In this document: positions 9,488 to 17,537 of the stretch, piece by piece
Layout: each line of letters starts with the position of its first letter
Numbering within the stretch: the first letter of the stretch is position 1
NCBI RefSeq assembly: GCF_947496995.1
Contig: NZ_CANMFD010000001.1
Span: forward strand, 306,692-370,691
DNA from: an uncultured Roseibium sp.
Lineage (GTDB): Bacteria > Pseudomonadota > Alphaproteobacteria > Rhizobiales > Stappiaceae
Direction of reading: 5' to 3'
Length of the DNA: 64,000 nt
Made by a program: the position numbers and the translations under genes
Notes under the pieces: generated by a model
What the model was told of the DNA's origin: nothing
The model's input: only the letters and a program-made list of their open reading frames with translations
The model's database searches: none

Positions 9488-9626
9488 GGCGCGCCGCGCC
9501 CTGTATTCGGTTTCGGTAACATGCTCCCTCCAGCGTCTGGTGAGGCCACCTTGACCAACTTGCGAGGGCGATGCAAGATTATGAACAAACATGCGCATCC
9601 TATGCGCAAAACGCATAAGGTAAGCC
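9488..9626. promoter_or_regulatory. Divergent LysR / peptide-operon promoter with LysR-type box
   Basis: The 139-bp gap between the divergent LysR gene and the peptide ABC operon carries a perfect inverted repeat TATGCG-CAAAA-CGCATA at 9601-9617. It fits the T-N11-A pattern of LysR-type binding sites (T at 9603, A at 9615). Extra ATGCGC half-sites occur on either side, near 9593 and at the start of the LysR gene. Autoregulation plus control of the divergent operon is inferred from this placement, standard for the family. Confidence 0.65.
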
Positions 9627-10541
9627 ATGCGCATCGATCTTCTGGAAACCTACCGCGCCATACTGGCCATCGGCACCACGCAGGGCGCGGCCCTGGAACT
9701 GGGGGTCTCGCAATCGGCGGTCAGCCGCCGCCTCGCGCAACTGGAGGAAACGCTCGGTCTCACGCTGTTTATCCGCGACAAGACCCGGCTGATCCCGACC
9801 CGCGAGAACAGGATGATCCAGGGCCAGATACAGGGGCTGCTGGATCGCAGCCACCGCCTGAGCGCCCGGGCGCAGGAATTGCGCAACGGCAATTCCTCTT
9901 CCATTACGCTCCGGGTGGCCTTTCCTTCAAGCCTGACCCTGTCCATCGTGCCGCGTATCGTCGCGGAGTTTCTGGCGGAAAACGATCAGGTGAAGCTCGA
10001 ATTGCACAGTGGTCCCTATGACACCATCGAGCGCATGCTGCTGGACGAGCGGGCGGAAATCGGCTTCCTGCGCCATCCGGTGCAACGGTCCGGCCTGAAG
10101 ACCGCGCCGCTGGTCACCTCGCGCACGGTCTGCGTGGTGCCGCGCGGTCATCCGCTGGAGGCACACGGCACGGTCAGCATCCGAGATCTGCGCGGCCTGC
10201 CGCTGATCCTGCTCGGCCGCGCCCGCTCCGTGCGTCAGGAGTTCGAGGACCTCTTCCGCCGCTCGGGCCTGCGCCCCGATATCCGCGTCGAGGCCCACTC
10301 GGTCTGCTCCGCCTGCGCACTCGTCGCCGCCGGCCTCGGCGTCACCCTTGTGAACGAGCTGATGGCCATCGACCAGAAACACCTGCCCATCACGCTCCTC
10401 CCTCTGGCCGAATCCTTCCCCCACGCCTTCGCCTTCGCCATGATCGACGACACCCCGCCAAGCATCTCGGCCACCAAATTCATGCAAAAAACCACCTCCA
10501 TGCTCGCCGACTTCCTCAGCGCGAAGATTTCACCGGTGTGA
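9627..10541 (+). CDS. LysR-family transcriptional regulator
   Basis: A 304-residue LysR-type regulator. The N-terminal winged helix-turn-helix reads AILAIGTTQGAALELGVSQ then SAVSRRLAQLEETLGLTLF (residues about 10-47). The periplasmic-binding-like effector domain starts near residue 90 (SITLRVAFPSSLTLSIVPR). It is divergent from the peptide ABC-CocE operon and very likely its regulator; the ligand is unknown. A LysR box sits just upstream of its ATG. Confidence 0.92.
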   Translation: MRIDLLETYRAILAIGTTQGAALELGVSQSAVSRRLAQLEETLGLTLFIRDKTRLIPTRENRMIQGQIQGLLDRSHRLSARAQELRNGNSSSITLRVAFPSSLTLSIVPRIVAEFLAENDQVKLELHSGPYDTIERMLLDERAEIGFLRHPVQRSGLKTAPLVTSRTVCVVPRGHPLEAHGTVSIRDLRGLPLILLGRARSVRQEFEDLFRRSGLRPDIRVEAHSVCSACALVAAGLGVTLVNELMAIDQKHLPITLLPLAESFPHAFAFAMIDDTPPSISATKFMQKTTSMLADFLSAKISPV

Positions 10542-10753
10542 GAAGGAGAGGTGCGTGCAATCAAACGCACCGGGCTGCCGGAATTCCCATTGCATGGCTT
10601 TCGGCGCATGATCTTTTCAGAGATATACGCAAGGCGGCTCATGATCGTGGAGTGTGAGGCTGGAGCAAGAACCCGGGCCAAGAAGACACGATCACAAGCT
10701 ACGGAAAGAGCGGTCTGGAAGAGCCGTGGTGATTTGTCCGCGCCGAAAAAATA
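10542..10753. other. Intergenic stretch between LysR gene and tRNA-Arg
   Basis: No gene is supported here. A rightward open frame through this region runs across the tRNA and lacks family features, so it is not called. Confidence 0.6.
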
Positions 10754-10830
<77 letters not shown>

Positions 10831-11228
10831 GTAGGCGGCGCGGCGGGGCCACGCGGCGGATAGAGCGACCTGATACTAGATCGCGCGGTTGCAGGCAATG
10901 GCTTTGTGAGAATTTGGACATGATATCCGGCCGGTCGCCCCTGGCTGCGGCAGATGCCCGGTGGTGGTGCCGATGGGCTGGTTCGAGGGCGCGGTCCGCG
11001 AGCCAGGTTCTGCCCAGGGGGCGGCGGCGAGGATGAGTTCGGGGCGCGGTCGCAAAGTTCTGTCCCTGCCGCTTACCTGAGCCCGGCACGGTCCGGTAAA
11101 TGTGTGTGGTCCGGAATACCCGGCAAGCTGTCGGGGCGGTGGCCTCAGCGGAAATTTTCAGATCGCGATGATACGAAAGCGGCCGGGGTGCGTACAGGAA
11201 CAAACAAACAGAAAAAAACGCGCGCCAT
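10831..11228. other. Intergenic stretch upstream of the photolyase gene
   Basis: This 398-bp region holds no supported gene. It should contain the promoters of the leftward tRNA and the rightward photolyase. No clear operator was recognised. Confidence 0.5.
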
Positions 11229-12785
11229 ATGACCGAACCCGATCACTGCCGAAATCTTGTCCTCGTTCTTGGGGATCAGCTGTCGCCTGCGCTTTCCAGC
11301 CTGAAACGGGCGGATGCCGCCGTAGACCGTGTGCTGATGGTCGAGGTGATGGCGGAAGCGACCTACGTGCGCCATCACAAGAAGAAGATCGCCTTCCTGT
11401 TTTCCGCCATGCGCCATTTTGCCGAAGAGCTGCGCGCGGACGGGTGGACGGTCGATTACGTGACGCTCGACGCGGACGGAAATACCGGCAGCTTCAGCGG
11501 TGAAGTCGCCCGTGCCTGCCAGCGTCTCGCGCCGCAGCGGCTGCTGGTCACCGAGCCGGGCGAATGGCGCGTGCTGGAAGACATGAAGGGCTGGGCGGCC
11601 GATCTTCGCCTGCCCGTCGATATCCTGACAGATACGCGTTTCATCTGTTCGCTCGCCGAATTCCGCGGCTGGGCCACCGGCCGCAAGCAGCTCAGGATGG
11701 AGTATTTCTACCGGGACATGCGCCGCAAGACCGGCCTGCTCATGGAGGCGGACAAACCGGCCGGAGGCCGCTGGAACTACGATGCCGACAACCGCAAGCC
11801 GGCAAAACCGGACCTGTTCATGCCCGCGCCGCAAGGCTTCACACCGGACCGGATCACCCGCGAGGTGCTGGATCTGGTCGCGGAGCGCTTCGACGATCAT
11901 ATCGGCGCGCTGGAGCCTTTCTGGTTCCCGGTGACGCGGCACCAGGCGGAAGAGGCCTTCGATCATTTCCTGGAGACCGCCCTAGCCGAATTCGGTACCT
12001 ATCAGGACGCCATGCTGAGCGGTGAGAAATTTCTCTTCCATTCCGTTCTGTCCACCTGTCTCAATGCCGGCCTGCTTGACCCGTTGCAGCTCTGCCGCAA
12101 GGTGGAAGCGGCCTTCCGGGAGGGGCGGGCGCCGCTGAATGCGGCGGAAGGCTATATCCGGCAGATCCTCGGCTGGCGGGAATATGTGCGCGGTATCTAT
12201 TGGCTGAAGATGCCGTCCTACGCCTCGCAAAACGCGCTTGCGGCGGAGCGGGCGCTGCCCGGGTTCTACTGGACGGGCGAAACGCGGATGCGCTGCCTCG
12301 CCGAAGCCGTGTCGCAGACACTGGACGAGGCTTATGCCCATCACATCCAGCGGCTGATGGTCACCGGCAATTTTGCTCTGCTGGCAGGCGTGCGGCCGCA
12401 GGAGGTTCATGAGTGGTACCTGGCGGTCTATGCCGACGCCTACGAGTGGGTGGAAATGCCGAACACGCTCGGCATGAGCCAGTTCGCCGACGGCGGTCTG
12501 CTCGCCTCCAAGCCTTACATGTCCGGTGGAAATTACATCAACCGGATGTCGGACTATTGCGGCGACTGCGCCTATGACGTCCGTCAGCGGACCGGCCCGA
12601 AGGCCTGTCCCTTCAATGCGCTCTACTGGGATTTTCTCGATCGCAATGCCGCGGTGCTGAAAGGCAACCCGCGTCTGGGGCAGGCTTACGCGACATGGGC
12701 GAGAATGGGAGCGGCAAAACAGGAGGAGTATACAAGGAGCGCGGCAGAAGTTCTTGCCCGGCTTGATTCCGGAGATCTGATTTGA
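11229..12785 (+). CDS. phrB: Iron-sulfur bacterial cryptochrome/(6-4) photolyase (PhrB-type, FeS-BCP)
   Basis: A 518-residue member of the deoxyribodipyrimidine photolyase-related group. The N-terminal alpha/beta domain starts LVLVLGDQLSPALSSL, and the C-terminal helical FAD domain includes WREYVRGIYW and VTGNFALLAGVRPQEVHEWY. Four cysteines, Cys356, Cys444, Cys447 and Cys460, keep exactly the spacing of the [4Fe-4S] ligands of Agrobacterium PhrB (350, 438, 441, 454, from memory of the literature). Such proteins use FAD, a lumazine antenna and blue light to repair (6-4) pyrimidine photoproducts. It stands alone. Confidence 0.93.
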   Translation: MTEPDHCRNLVLVLGDQLSPALSSLKRADAAVDRVLMVEVMAEATYVRHHKKKIAFLFSAMRHFAEELRADGWTVDYVTLDADGNTGSFSGEVARACQRLAPQRLLVTEPGEWRVLEDMKGWAADLRLPVDILTDTRFICSLAEFRGWATGRKQLRMEYFYRDMRRKTGLLMEADKPAGGRWNYDADNRKPAKPDLFMPAPQGFTPDRITREVLDLVAERFDDHIGALEPFWFPVTRHQAEEAFDHFLETALAEFGTYQDAMLSGEKFLFHSVLSTCLNAGLLDPLQLCRKVEAAFREGRAPLNAAEGYIRQILGWREYVRGIYWLKMPSYASQNALAAERALPGFYWTGETRMRCLAEAVSQTLDEAYAHHIQRLMVTGNFALLAGVRPQEVHEWYLAVYADAYEWVEMPNTLGMSQFADGGLLASKPYMSGGNYINRMSDYCGDCAYDVRQRTGPKACPFNALYWDFLDRNAAVLKGNPRLGQAYATWARMGAAKQEEYTRSAAEVLARLDSGDLI

Positions 12786-13129
12786 TGCCGCCCTGATGCG
12801 CGAACGGCCAGCATCCGCGGGCAAGATCCGGAATGTTATTTAGGAAACCGAAAAAAAACGCGCAGCCAATAAGACTGCGCGAATAAAGTTACTGTGCACG
12901 TGGCCCCATCGACCACGGCGGCAACTCTACCGGCATCTTTCCGGAATGTCATTACCGTAAAATATTTTATTTTTTGATTCACCGTAATGCGACTGATCGT
13001 TATTCATACTGAGTTGACTGTGAAACTAGTGAAATTTGCGATAAATGGCGAAAACCAAAGCTTTATATGCACTGGTGAAACAAAATGATCCGCACCGACA
13101 TGGTTCACCTGTCGCTCGATGAGGAACAA
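12786..13129. other. Intergenic stretch between convergent photolyase and RlpA genes
   Basis: This 344-bp gap contains a terminator hairpin at 12851-12881 and otherwise nothing recognised. The 12950-13080 portion is AT-rich. The leftward open frame that enters it from the RlpA gene is an alternate-frame shadow. Confidence 0.5.
12851..12881 (-). terminator. Rho-independent terminator for the RlpA-like gene
   Basis: On the minus strand a CGCGCAG stem, a 9-nt loop and CTGCGCG are followed by eight T residues, the layout of an intrinsic terminator. It lies about 250 bp beyond the RlpA stop, leaving a long 3' untranslated tail. It may also stop photolyase transcripts from the other side, though the T-tract only favours the leftward direction. 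Confidence 0.75.
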
Positions 13130-13546
13130 TTATTGGCAGTTTTGTCCATGATGTTTTCTGCTTGGAAGGGTTGTTCCGGCGACCTGTACACGCGTCACGC
13201 CCTTGCGGATGAAACCCAGTTCCTTCGCGGCTGCCCGGGTCACATCGATCACCCGTCCCTTCGAGTACGGACCCCGGTCGTTGATGCGCACGGTCACAAC
13301 CTTGCCGTTGGCCAGATTGGTTACCTTGACCAATGTGCCGAAGGGCAACGTCCGGTGCGCCGCGGTCAGACCGGAAGGGTCCGCCCGTTCGCCGCTCGCC
13401 GTTACGCCGCCCAGCTTGTACCAGGAGGCCTTGCCGCATTGCTGAAAGACGCCTGCCGAAGCCGGGGCGCTGGAGTTCAGGCAGAGCAGTGCGAGAGCCC
13501 AAAGAACAGTGCCGCGGCGGCGGCGTGAACGGATTATTGAACGCAT
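13130..13546 (-). CDS. RlpA-like double-psi beta-barrel secreted protein
   Basis: Start chosen at ATG 13546 ([20 protein letters not shown]) because it gives a classical signal peptide with a cleavable APASA-GVF end; the frame is open to 13618 but the extra residues would bury the signal. The 138-residue product has one RlpA/DPBB domain with [27 protein letters not shown] and [22 protein letters not shown]. RlpA proteins are septal or cell-wall lytic transglycosylases acting on denuded peptidoglycan; the aspartate in NDRGP is conserved. No SPOR domain is present, so it is a minimal member of the family. Confidence 0.85.
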   Translation of the reverse strand: MRSIIRSRRRRGTVLWALALLCLNSSAPASAGVFQQCGKASWYKLGGVTASGERADPSGLTAAHRTLPFGTLVKVTNLANGKVVTVRINDRGPYSKGRVIDVTRAAAKELGFIRKGVTRVQVAGTTLPSRKHHGQNCQ

Positions 13547-13829
13547 TTTCGTCCCTTCGAGCAGGAAAGACACCCTGTGCAGCTGTGCAGCCGGAATTTT
13601 CAGGCTCTTGGCTAACATCGGGCGCGGGCGCCTTTAAGACGGGAGCGTGATGAAAATGTGGCGTGTTTTCAGAGCCGCAGGGCCAGTTCGGAAGTAATTG
13701 ATTAAAATTTTACTCAATTTTTCGGCAGTAAAATAGAGAATTCGTTAAGTATAGGTTTCCTTAGATTTGTGGGTATTTTGTGACGCTCTCAATTCCCAAA
13801 TAAACTGTGATAATAATCGGGAACAGTGA
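13547..13829. promoter_or_regulatory. Divergent region of RlpA and GGDEF/EAL genes with inverted repeat
   Basis: The gap is AT-rich and carries a perfect repeat ATTTTACT, 12-bp spacer, AGTAAAAT at 13707-13734. Its placement between divergent genes suggests an operator, but the binding protein is unknown. Confidence 0.4.
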
Positions 13830-16037
13830 GTGGCGCCGGTATCGAGTTCGCGCCTTCGGACATTTTTGAAAGGGCGGTCTGTGCAAGTCAGCCAACGGTT
13901 TACAGGTGACCGGCGGGAGGATTCCGTTCATCCGGAGTTTCATACTCCCGCAGGTTTCCATGCCTCCCTACTGGAGGTGTTGCCGCATGCTGCCGCCTAT
14001 GTTGCGCAGGACGGAAGCATTCTTGCCCGTAATGGCAGGCTGAAGACCGTCTGTGCCGCCCTTGGTGTCGAGGACACTTCCGCCCGTTTGAGCGATCTGT
14101 TGTCCGCCGACAGCTGGAAGCGTTGCGAGACAGTTCTGGCCGCCGCCTTCAACGGTGTTCCGGCTGAAGCAAGCGGCCGGATGTCGGTGAAGTCCGGCGC
14201 CGCCTTCTGCCGGAACGTGATCTGCACGTCCTTCCTGTCCCTTTCAAAGGACCGGCGTGCGGTGCTTGTCCAGTTCGACATGAGTGAAGCCCACCCGGAA
14301 GAGACCTACCCTGAAGACATCCGGGGAATATCCCTGAAAGGATATCGGGAAAGCGCATCGGACGTGCCGGAGAAGGCACCGGCAGAACGTGGCGGCGCTT
14401 CGGGCGTTTCCGGCAGCGCGGGGCTGAACAGGTCCTTGCTGGACCATTTCCCCGACGACGTCGTGATTTTCAATGGCCAGGAGAGCCTGGAGGAAAAGGC
14501 CATCCTGTTGCTTGACGTCATCGGCGGCGACCACGAGGCAGGTTTTCTGGCCGAGGCTCTGGGAGACCTCAAGGGCCAACCGCCACAAACACTCTATATT
14601 CCGGAGGCGCCCGGCAGTGAACCGGCGGTTTACGAGACCGATCGCAAGATGTGCGAGATCCGCCTGGTTCCACTGCCCGGACAAGACGGCGGCAGCGGTG
14701 CCGGCAAGACGATGGCGATCATCCGCCGGAATGTCGATTGCCCTCACGAGGCTGCGGAAAACAGGCGTCTGGCTTATCTGGACCCGCTCACGGGCCTGGA
14801 GAACCGCAGAGCCTTTACCAAGGTGCTCAAGCGGGAACTGAAGCGTCTGGACGCAGAGCCGGAAACCGGCCTTGCCGTTTTCTATATCGATCTGGACGAG
14901 TTCAAGAAGGTCAACGATCACGGCGGTCATGACGTCGGCGACGACATGCTGTTACGTGTGGCGGCCTGTCTGACGCTGACCCTCGGAAAGTTCGGCTCGG
15001 CGGCACGGATCGGCGGCGACGAATTTGCCGGCATGCTGCCGGTGGCGCACAAGGAGGAGGCGCTCCAGGTCGCCGAAGAGATTCTCGAAGGCTTCGACAG
15101 GATTCGGCTGGAAGTGAACGAGCGGATTTTTACCATCGGCGGCTCCATCGGCGTTGCATTTCTCGAGGGTGGAACGCCCTTGCGGGATATCGACGCCTCC
15201 GTGCTCCTGGGCCTGGCCGACAGGGCCTGCCTGCGCGGCAAACGGTTCGGTGGCCAGTCCGTCCAGATCCACAATGTGCAATTGGCCGAGGATGAGGCCC
15301 AGGCCACGGAACTGACCGCGCTGCCGGAACCGGGAAGCTTCCGCACCAGCGAACTCACGCTTTGCGCCATGCCGATCATGCATCTGAAAAAGGGCAGGAT
15401 TTTCGGGCAGGAGGTGCTGTTGCGGTTGCAGGGCGAGCGGGCAGGTGAACTCTCCTCGCGTGCCTGGATCAATGCTGCCGAGAGATCCGGTTTCATCGCT
15501 CAGGTCGATGCCTGGACGCTCGACAAGGTGCTCAACGCGGCGGATCGTCATTCGGCCCGGATGACCCTGACGATGAACATCTCGGCGGAATCCGCACGTG
15601 ATCCGAATTTCCGCGAAGGCCTGCACCAGCGCCTGTCGGCCAACCCGCTGCTGGCGTCGAAGCTGTGTCTGGAGATCTCGGAGAGGGACTTCCTGCGTGA
15701 ACCGTCGACCGTTGAATCCTTCTTCCGCGACGTGACGGATCTGGGCTGCCAGACCGCAATCGATGACTTTGCCGGCCATTGGCCGGTTCTGTCCCGGCTC
15801 ACCGGGCTGCGCGTCGTGTGGCTGAAACTGGAGTCCGGACTGACGCGGCAGGTGACCGGGTCGCCTGCAAAAGCGGCGATCCTGGCCGGGCTTGTCAGGG
15901 CGGCGCATGAACTCGGCATCAAGGTTGTCGCCAAGCACGTCGAAACGGCCGAGGAGGCCGATCTGCTCCGCACGCTCGATATCGAAGCCGCGCAAGGCTA
16001 CTATTTTGGAAAGCCGGAGCCTTGGCCGGAAGGTTGA
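13830..16037 (+). CDS. GGDEF-EAL protein with degenerate EAL domain
   Basis: A 735-residue protein started by GTG at 13830. An N-terminal PAS-like segment (about residues 45-110, LLEVLPHAAAYVAQDGSILA) and a second less clear sensory region precede the GGDEF domain, which has DPLTGLENRRAF and an intact GGDEF at residues 395-399. No RxxD inhibitory site is present before it. The C-terminal EAL-like domain starts QEVLLRL at residue 528 and keeps LEISE, but reads DDFAGH instead of DDFGTG, LKLE instead of KID, and AKHVET instead of AEGVET. It is therefore likely a diguanylate cyclase whose EAL half is inactive or only binds c-di-GMP. No membrane segment is obvious. Confidence 0.85.
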   Translation: MAPVSSSRLRTFLKGRSVQVSQRFTGDRREDSVHPEFHTPAGFHASLLEVLPHAAAYVAQDGSILARNGRLKTVCAALGVEDTSARLSDLLSADSWKRCETVLAAAFNGVPAEASGRMSVKSGAAFCRNVICTSFLSLSKDRRAVLVQFDMSEAHPEETYPEDIRGISLKGYRESASDVPEKAPAERGGASGVSGSAGLNRSLLDHFPDDVVIFNGQESLEEKAILLLDVIGGDHEAGFLAEALGDLKGQPPQTLYIPEAPGSEPAVYETDRKMCEIRLVPLPGQDGGSGAGKTMAIIRRNVDCPHEAAENRRLAYLDPLTGLENRRAFTKVLKRELKRLDAEPETGLAVFYIDLDEFKKVNDHGGHDVGDDMLLRVAACLTLTLGKFGSAARIGGDEFAGMLPVAHKEEALQVAEEILEGFDRIRLEVNERIFTIGGSIGVAFLEGGTPLRDIDASVLLGLADRACLRGKRFGGQSVQIHNVQLAEDEAQATELTALPEPGSFRTSELTLCAMPIMHLKKGRIFGQEVLLRLQGERAGELSSRAWINAAERSGFIAQVDAWTLDKVLNAADRHSARMTLTMNISAESARDPNFREGLHQRLSANPLLASKLCLEISERDFLREPSTVESFFRDVTDLGCQTAIDDFAGHWPVLSRLTGLRVVWLKLESGLTRQVTGSPAKAAILAGLVRAAHELGIKVVAKHVETAEEADLLRTLDIEAAQGYYFGKPEPWPEG

Positions 16038-16545
16038 TCCGGACATAAACGACGGCATCCCGGCCGCGCCCGACAGCCCCCCATTCAAACTGTAAAATTT
16101 CAAGACATGATTGGCGCACAGAAACTGCGTCAAGATCGGGTCAACGGCTTGCGCTCAGGTCCGGATAGCCACGGGGGATCATCGCCCTCTTCATTGCCGG
16201 GACCATTTCAGATTGTCCTGCACAGACGCCCATTATCGACCTTCACTAACCCAGGGTACCACCACCCTGCATAAGACAACTTGAATGCTAAACTTCAGGA
16301 ATAATTAGAACAGACAGCAGTGGGCTCTTCACTGCATATCTTCGGGCGCTGAAAGAAAGTTTATAATAGTATCAGAGTGGCTTAATATTGGGCTTAGTTT
16401 GAATATTTATTGTGCAACTACGAGATTTGACAATAAAATTACAATAAGAAGTGCGGCCACAGACAACATCTTTTCCGAAAATTGAACCTACGCTCCAACT
16501 GTCGAATTTAGACAGCAGTCTTTCAGCCAGTATACGGAGCAGGAA
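16038..16545. other. AT-rich leader region upstream of the amide/amino-acid ABC operon
   Basis: This 508-bp gap has no supported gene. It becomes markedly AT-rich after about 16300 and must hold the promoter of the rightward ABC-FmdA genes. A TTGACA hexamer at 16426-16431 lacks a well spaced -10 box, so no promoter is assigned. Confidence 0.5.
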
Positions 16546-17472
16546 ATGAAAACCCCAGGATTTGCCAAGTCATCCAGTTTGGGAAGATCAGCAGTCGGCA
16601 CTCTCTTTGCCGCGCAGCTTTTTGTCGCTGCATTCAGCGGCTCTCTTTTCGTCGACACCAATCAGGCGGAAGCCGAAACGGCCATGCCGGCAGCCTGTGC
16701 GGACCTGCAGGCCAAATACCCTTTCCTCAAGGGCAAGACACTGGTCAACGCGGTGAACCCGCATACACCCGGTTATGAGTCGCTCGACCCAAACGATCCG
16801 ACCAAAATCATCGGTTTCGACATTGATCTCGGCGAAGCGCTCGGTGATTGCCTTGGTTTCGACCTTACATACAAGTCCGTCACCTTCGCAGCTCTTCTGA
16901 CCACACTGCAGGCCGGTCAGGCCGACATCGTGATTTCAGATATTTACGCAACCGTCGACCGTGCAAAGGCTGCCGACTTTATCACCTATCTGAAGGTATT
17001 CGATGGCGTTCTTGTCGCCAAGGGCAACCCCAAAGGCATTACCGGCATCAACACGAGCATGTGCGGAACGGTCGCTGCAGAAAACACCGGTTATGTTGAA
17101 GTTCCACTGATTGAGGCACTGGCCGCAGAATGTGAAGCCCTCGGCAAGCCTGCGCCGGAAATCCAACTTTACGACAACAATGCCAACTGCATTCAGGCGA
17201 TCCTGTCTGGCCGCGCTGACACCTATGTCAATGACGTCAACACCGTCGACGGCGCTGTAAAAGCCTACCCTGACCAACTGGAAAAGGCGACCGCAGTCAC
17301 CCTGCCTTACTCAGTTGGCATAGCGGTCCCCCGCGACAACCTGGAATTCCGCGATGCCATCATGGCCGCGCTGACAGAAATCCAGAAATCCGGCCTGCAG
17401 CTTGAGCTGATGGCGAAATGGAACCTGCCCGCAGAGCAGCTCGAAGCGCCGAAACTGGTGCTGGCCGAGTAA
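16546..17472 (+). CDS. ABC transporter substrate-binding protein, polar amino acid family (SBP_bac_3)
   Basis: A 308-residue periplasmic binding protein. A long signal peptide ends near NQAEAETA. The mature part shows family stretches IIGFDIDLGEALGDCLG, LLTTLQAGQADIVISDIY and NANCIQAILSGRADTYVND. It begins a rightward cluster with the fused permease-ATPase 65 bp downstream and two FmdA-domain genes beyond, so an amide, formamide-like compound or amino-acid derivative is a reasonable guess for the ligand. The ribosome binding site GGAGCAGG lies just before ATG 16546. Confidence 0.9.
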   Translation: MKTPGFAKSSSLGRSAVGTLFAAQLFVAAFSGSLFVDTNQAEAETAMPAACADLQAKYPFLKGKTLVNAVNPHTPGYESLDPNDPTKIIGFDIDLGEALGDCLGFDLTYKSVTFAALLTTLQAGQADIVISDIYATVDRAKAADFITYLKVFDGVLVAKGNPKGITGINTSMCGTVAAENTGYVEVPLIEALAAECEALGKPAPEIQLYDNNANCIQAILSGRADTYVNDVNTVDGAVKAYPDQLEKATAVTLPYSVGIAVPRDNLEFRDAIMAALTEIQKSGLQLELMAKWNLPAEQLEAPKLVLAE

Positions 17473-17537
17473 TCAAGTCTGGTGATCCGGCTGAACGGGC
17501 GGATCACCTCACCCTTCCGCAAAGAGCGCAGGATTCC

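Noticed and set aside
16426..16450. TTGACA as a -35 box for the amide ABC operon
   Set aside because: The nearest -10-like TACAAT is only about eight bases away, too close.
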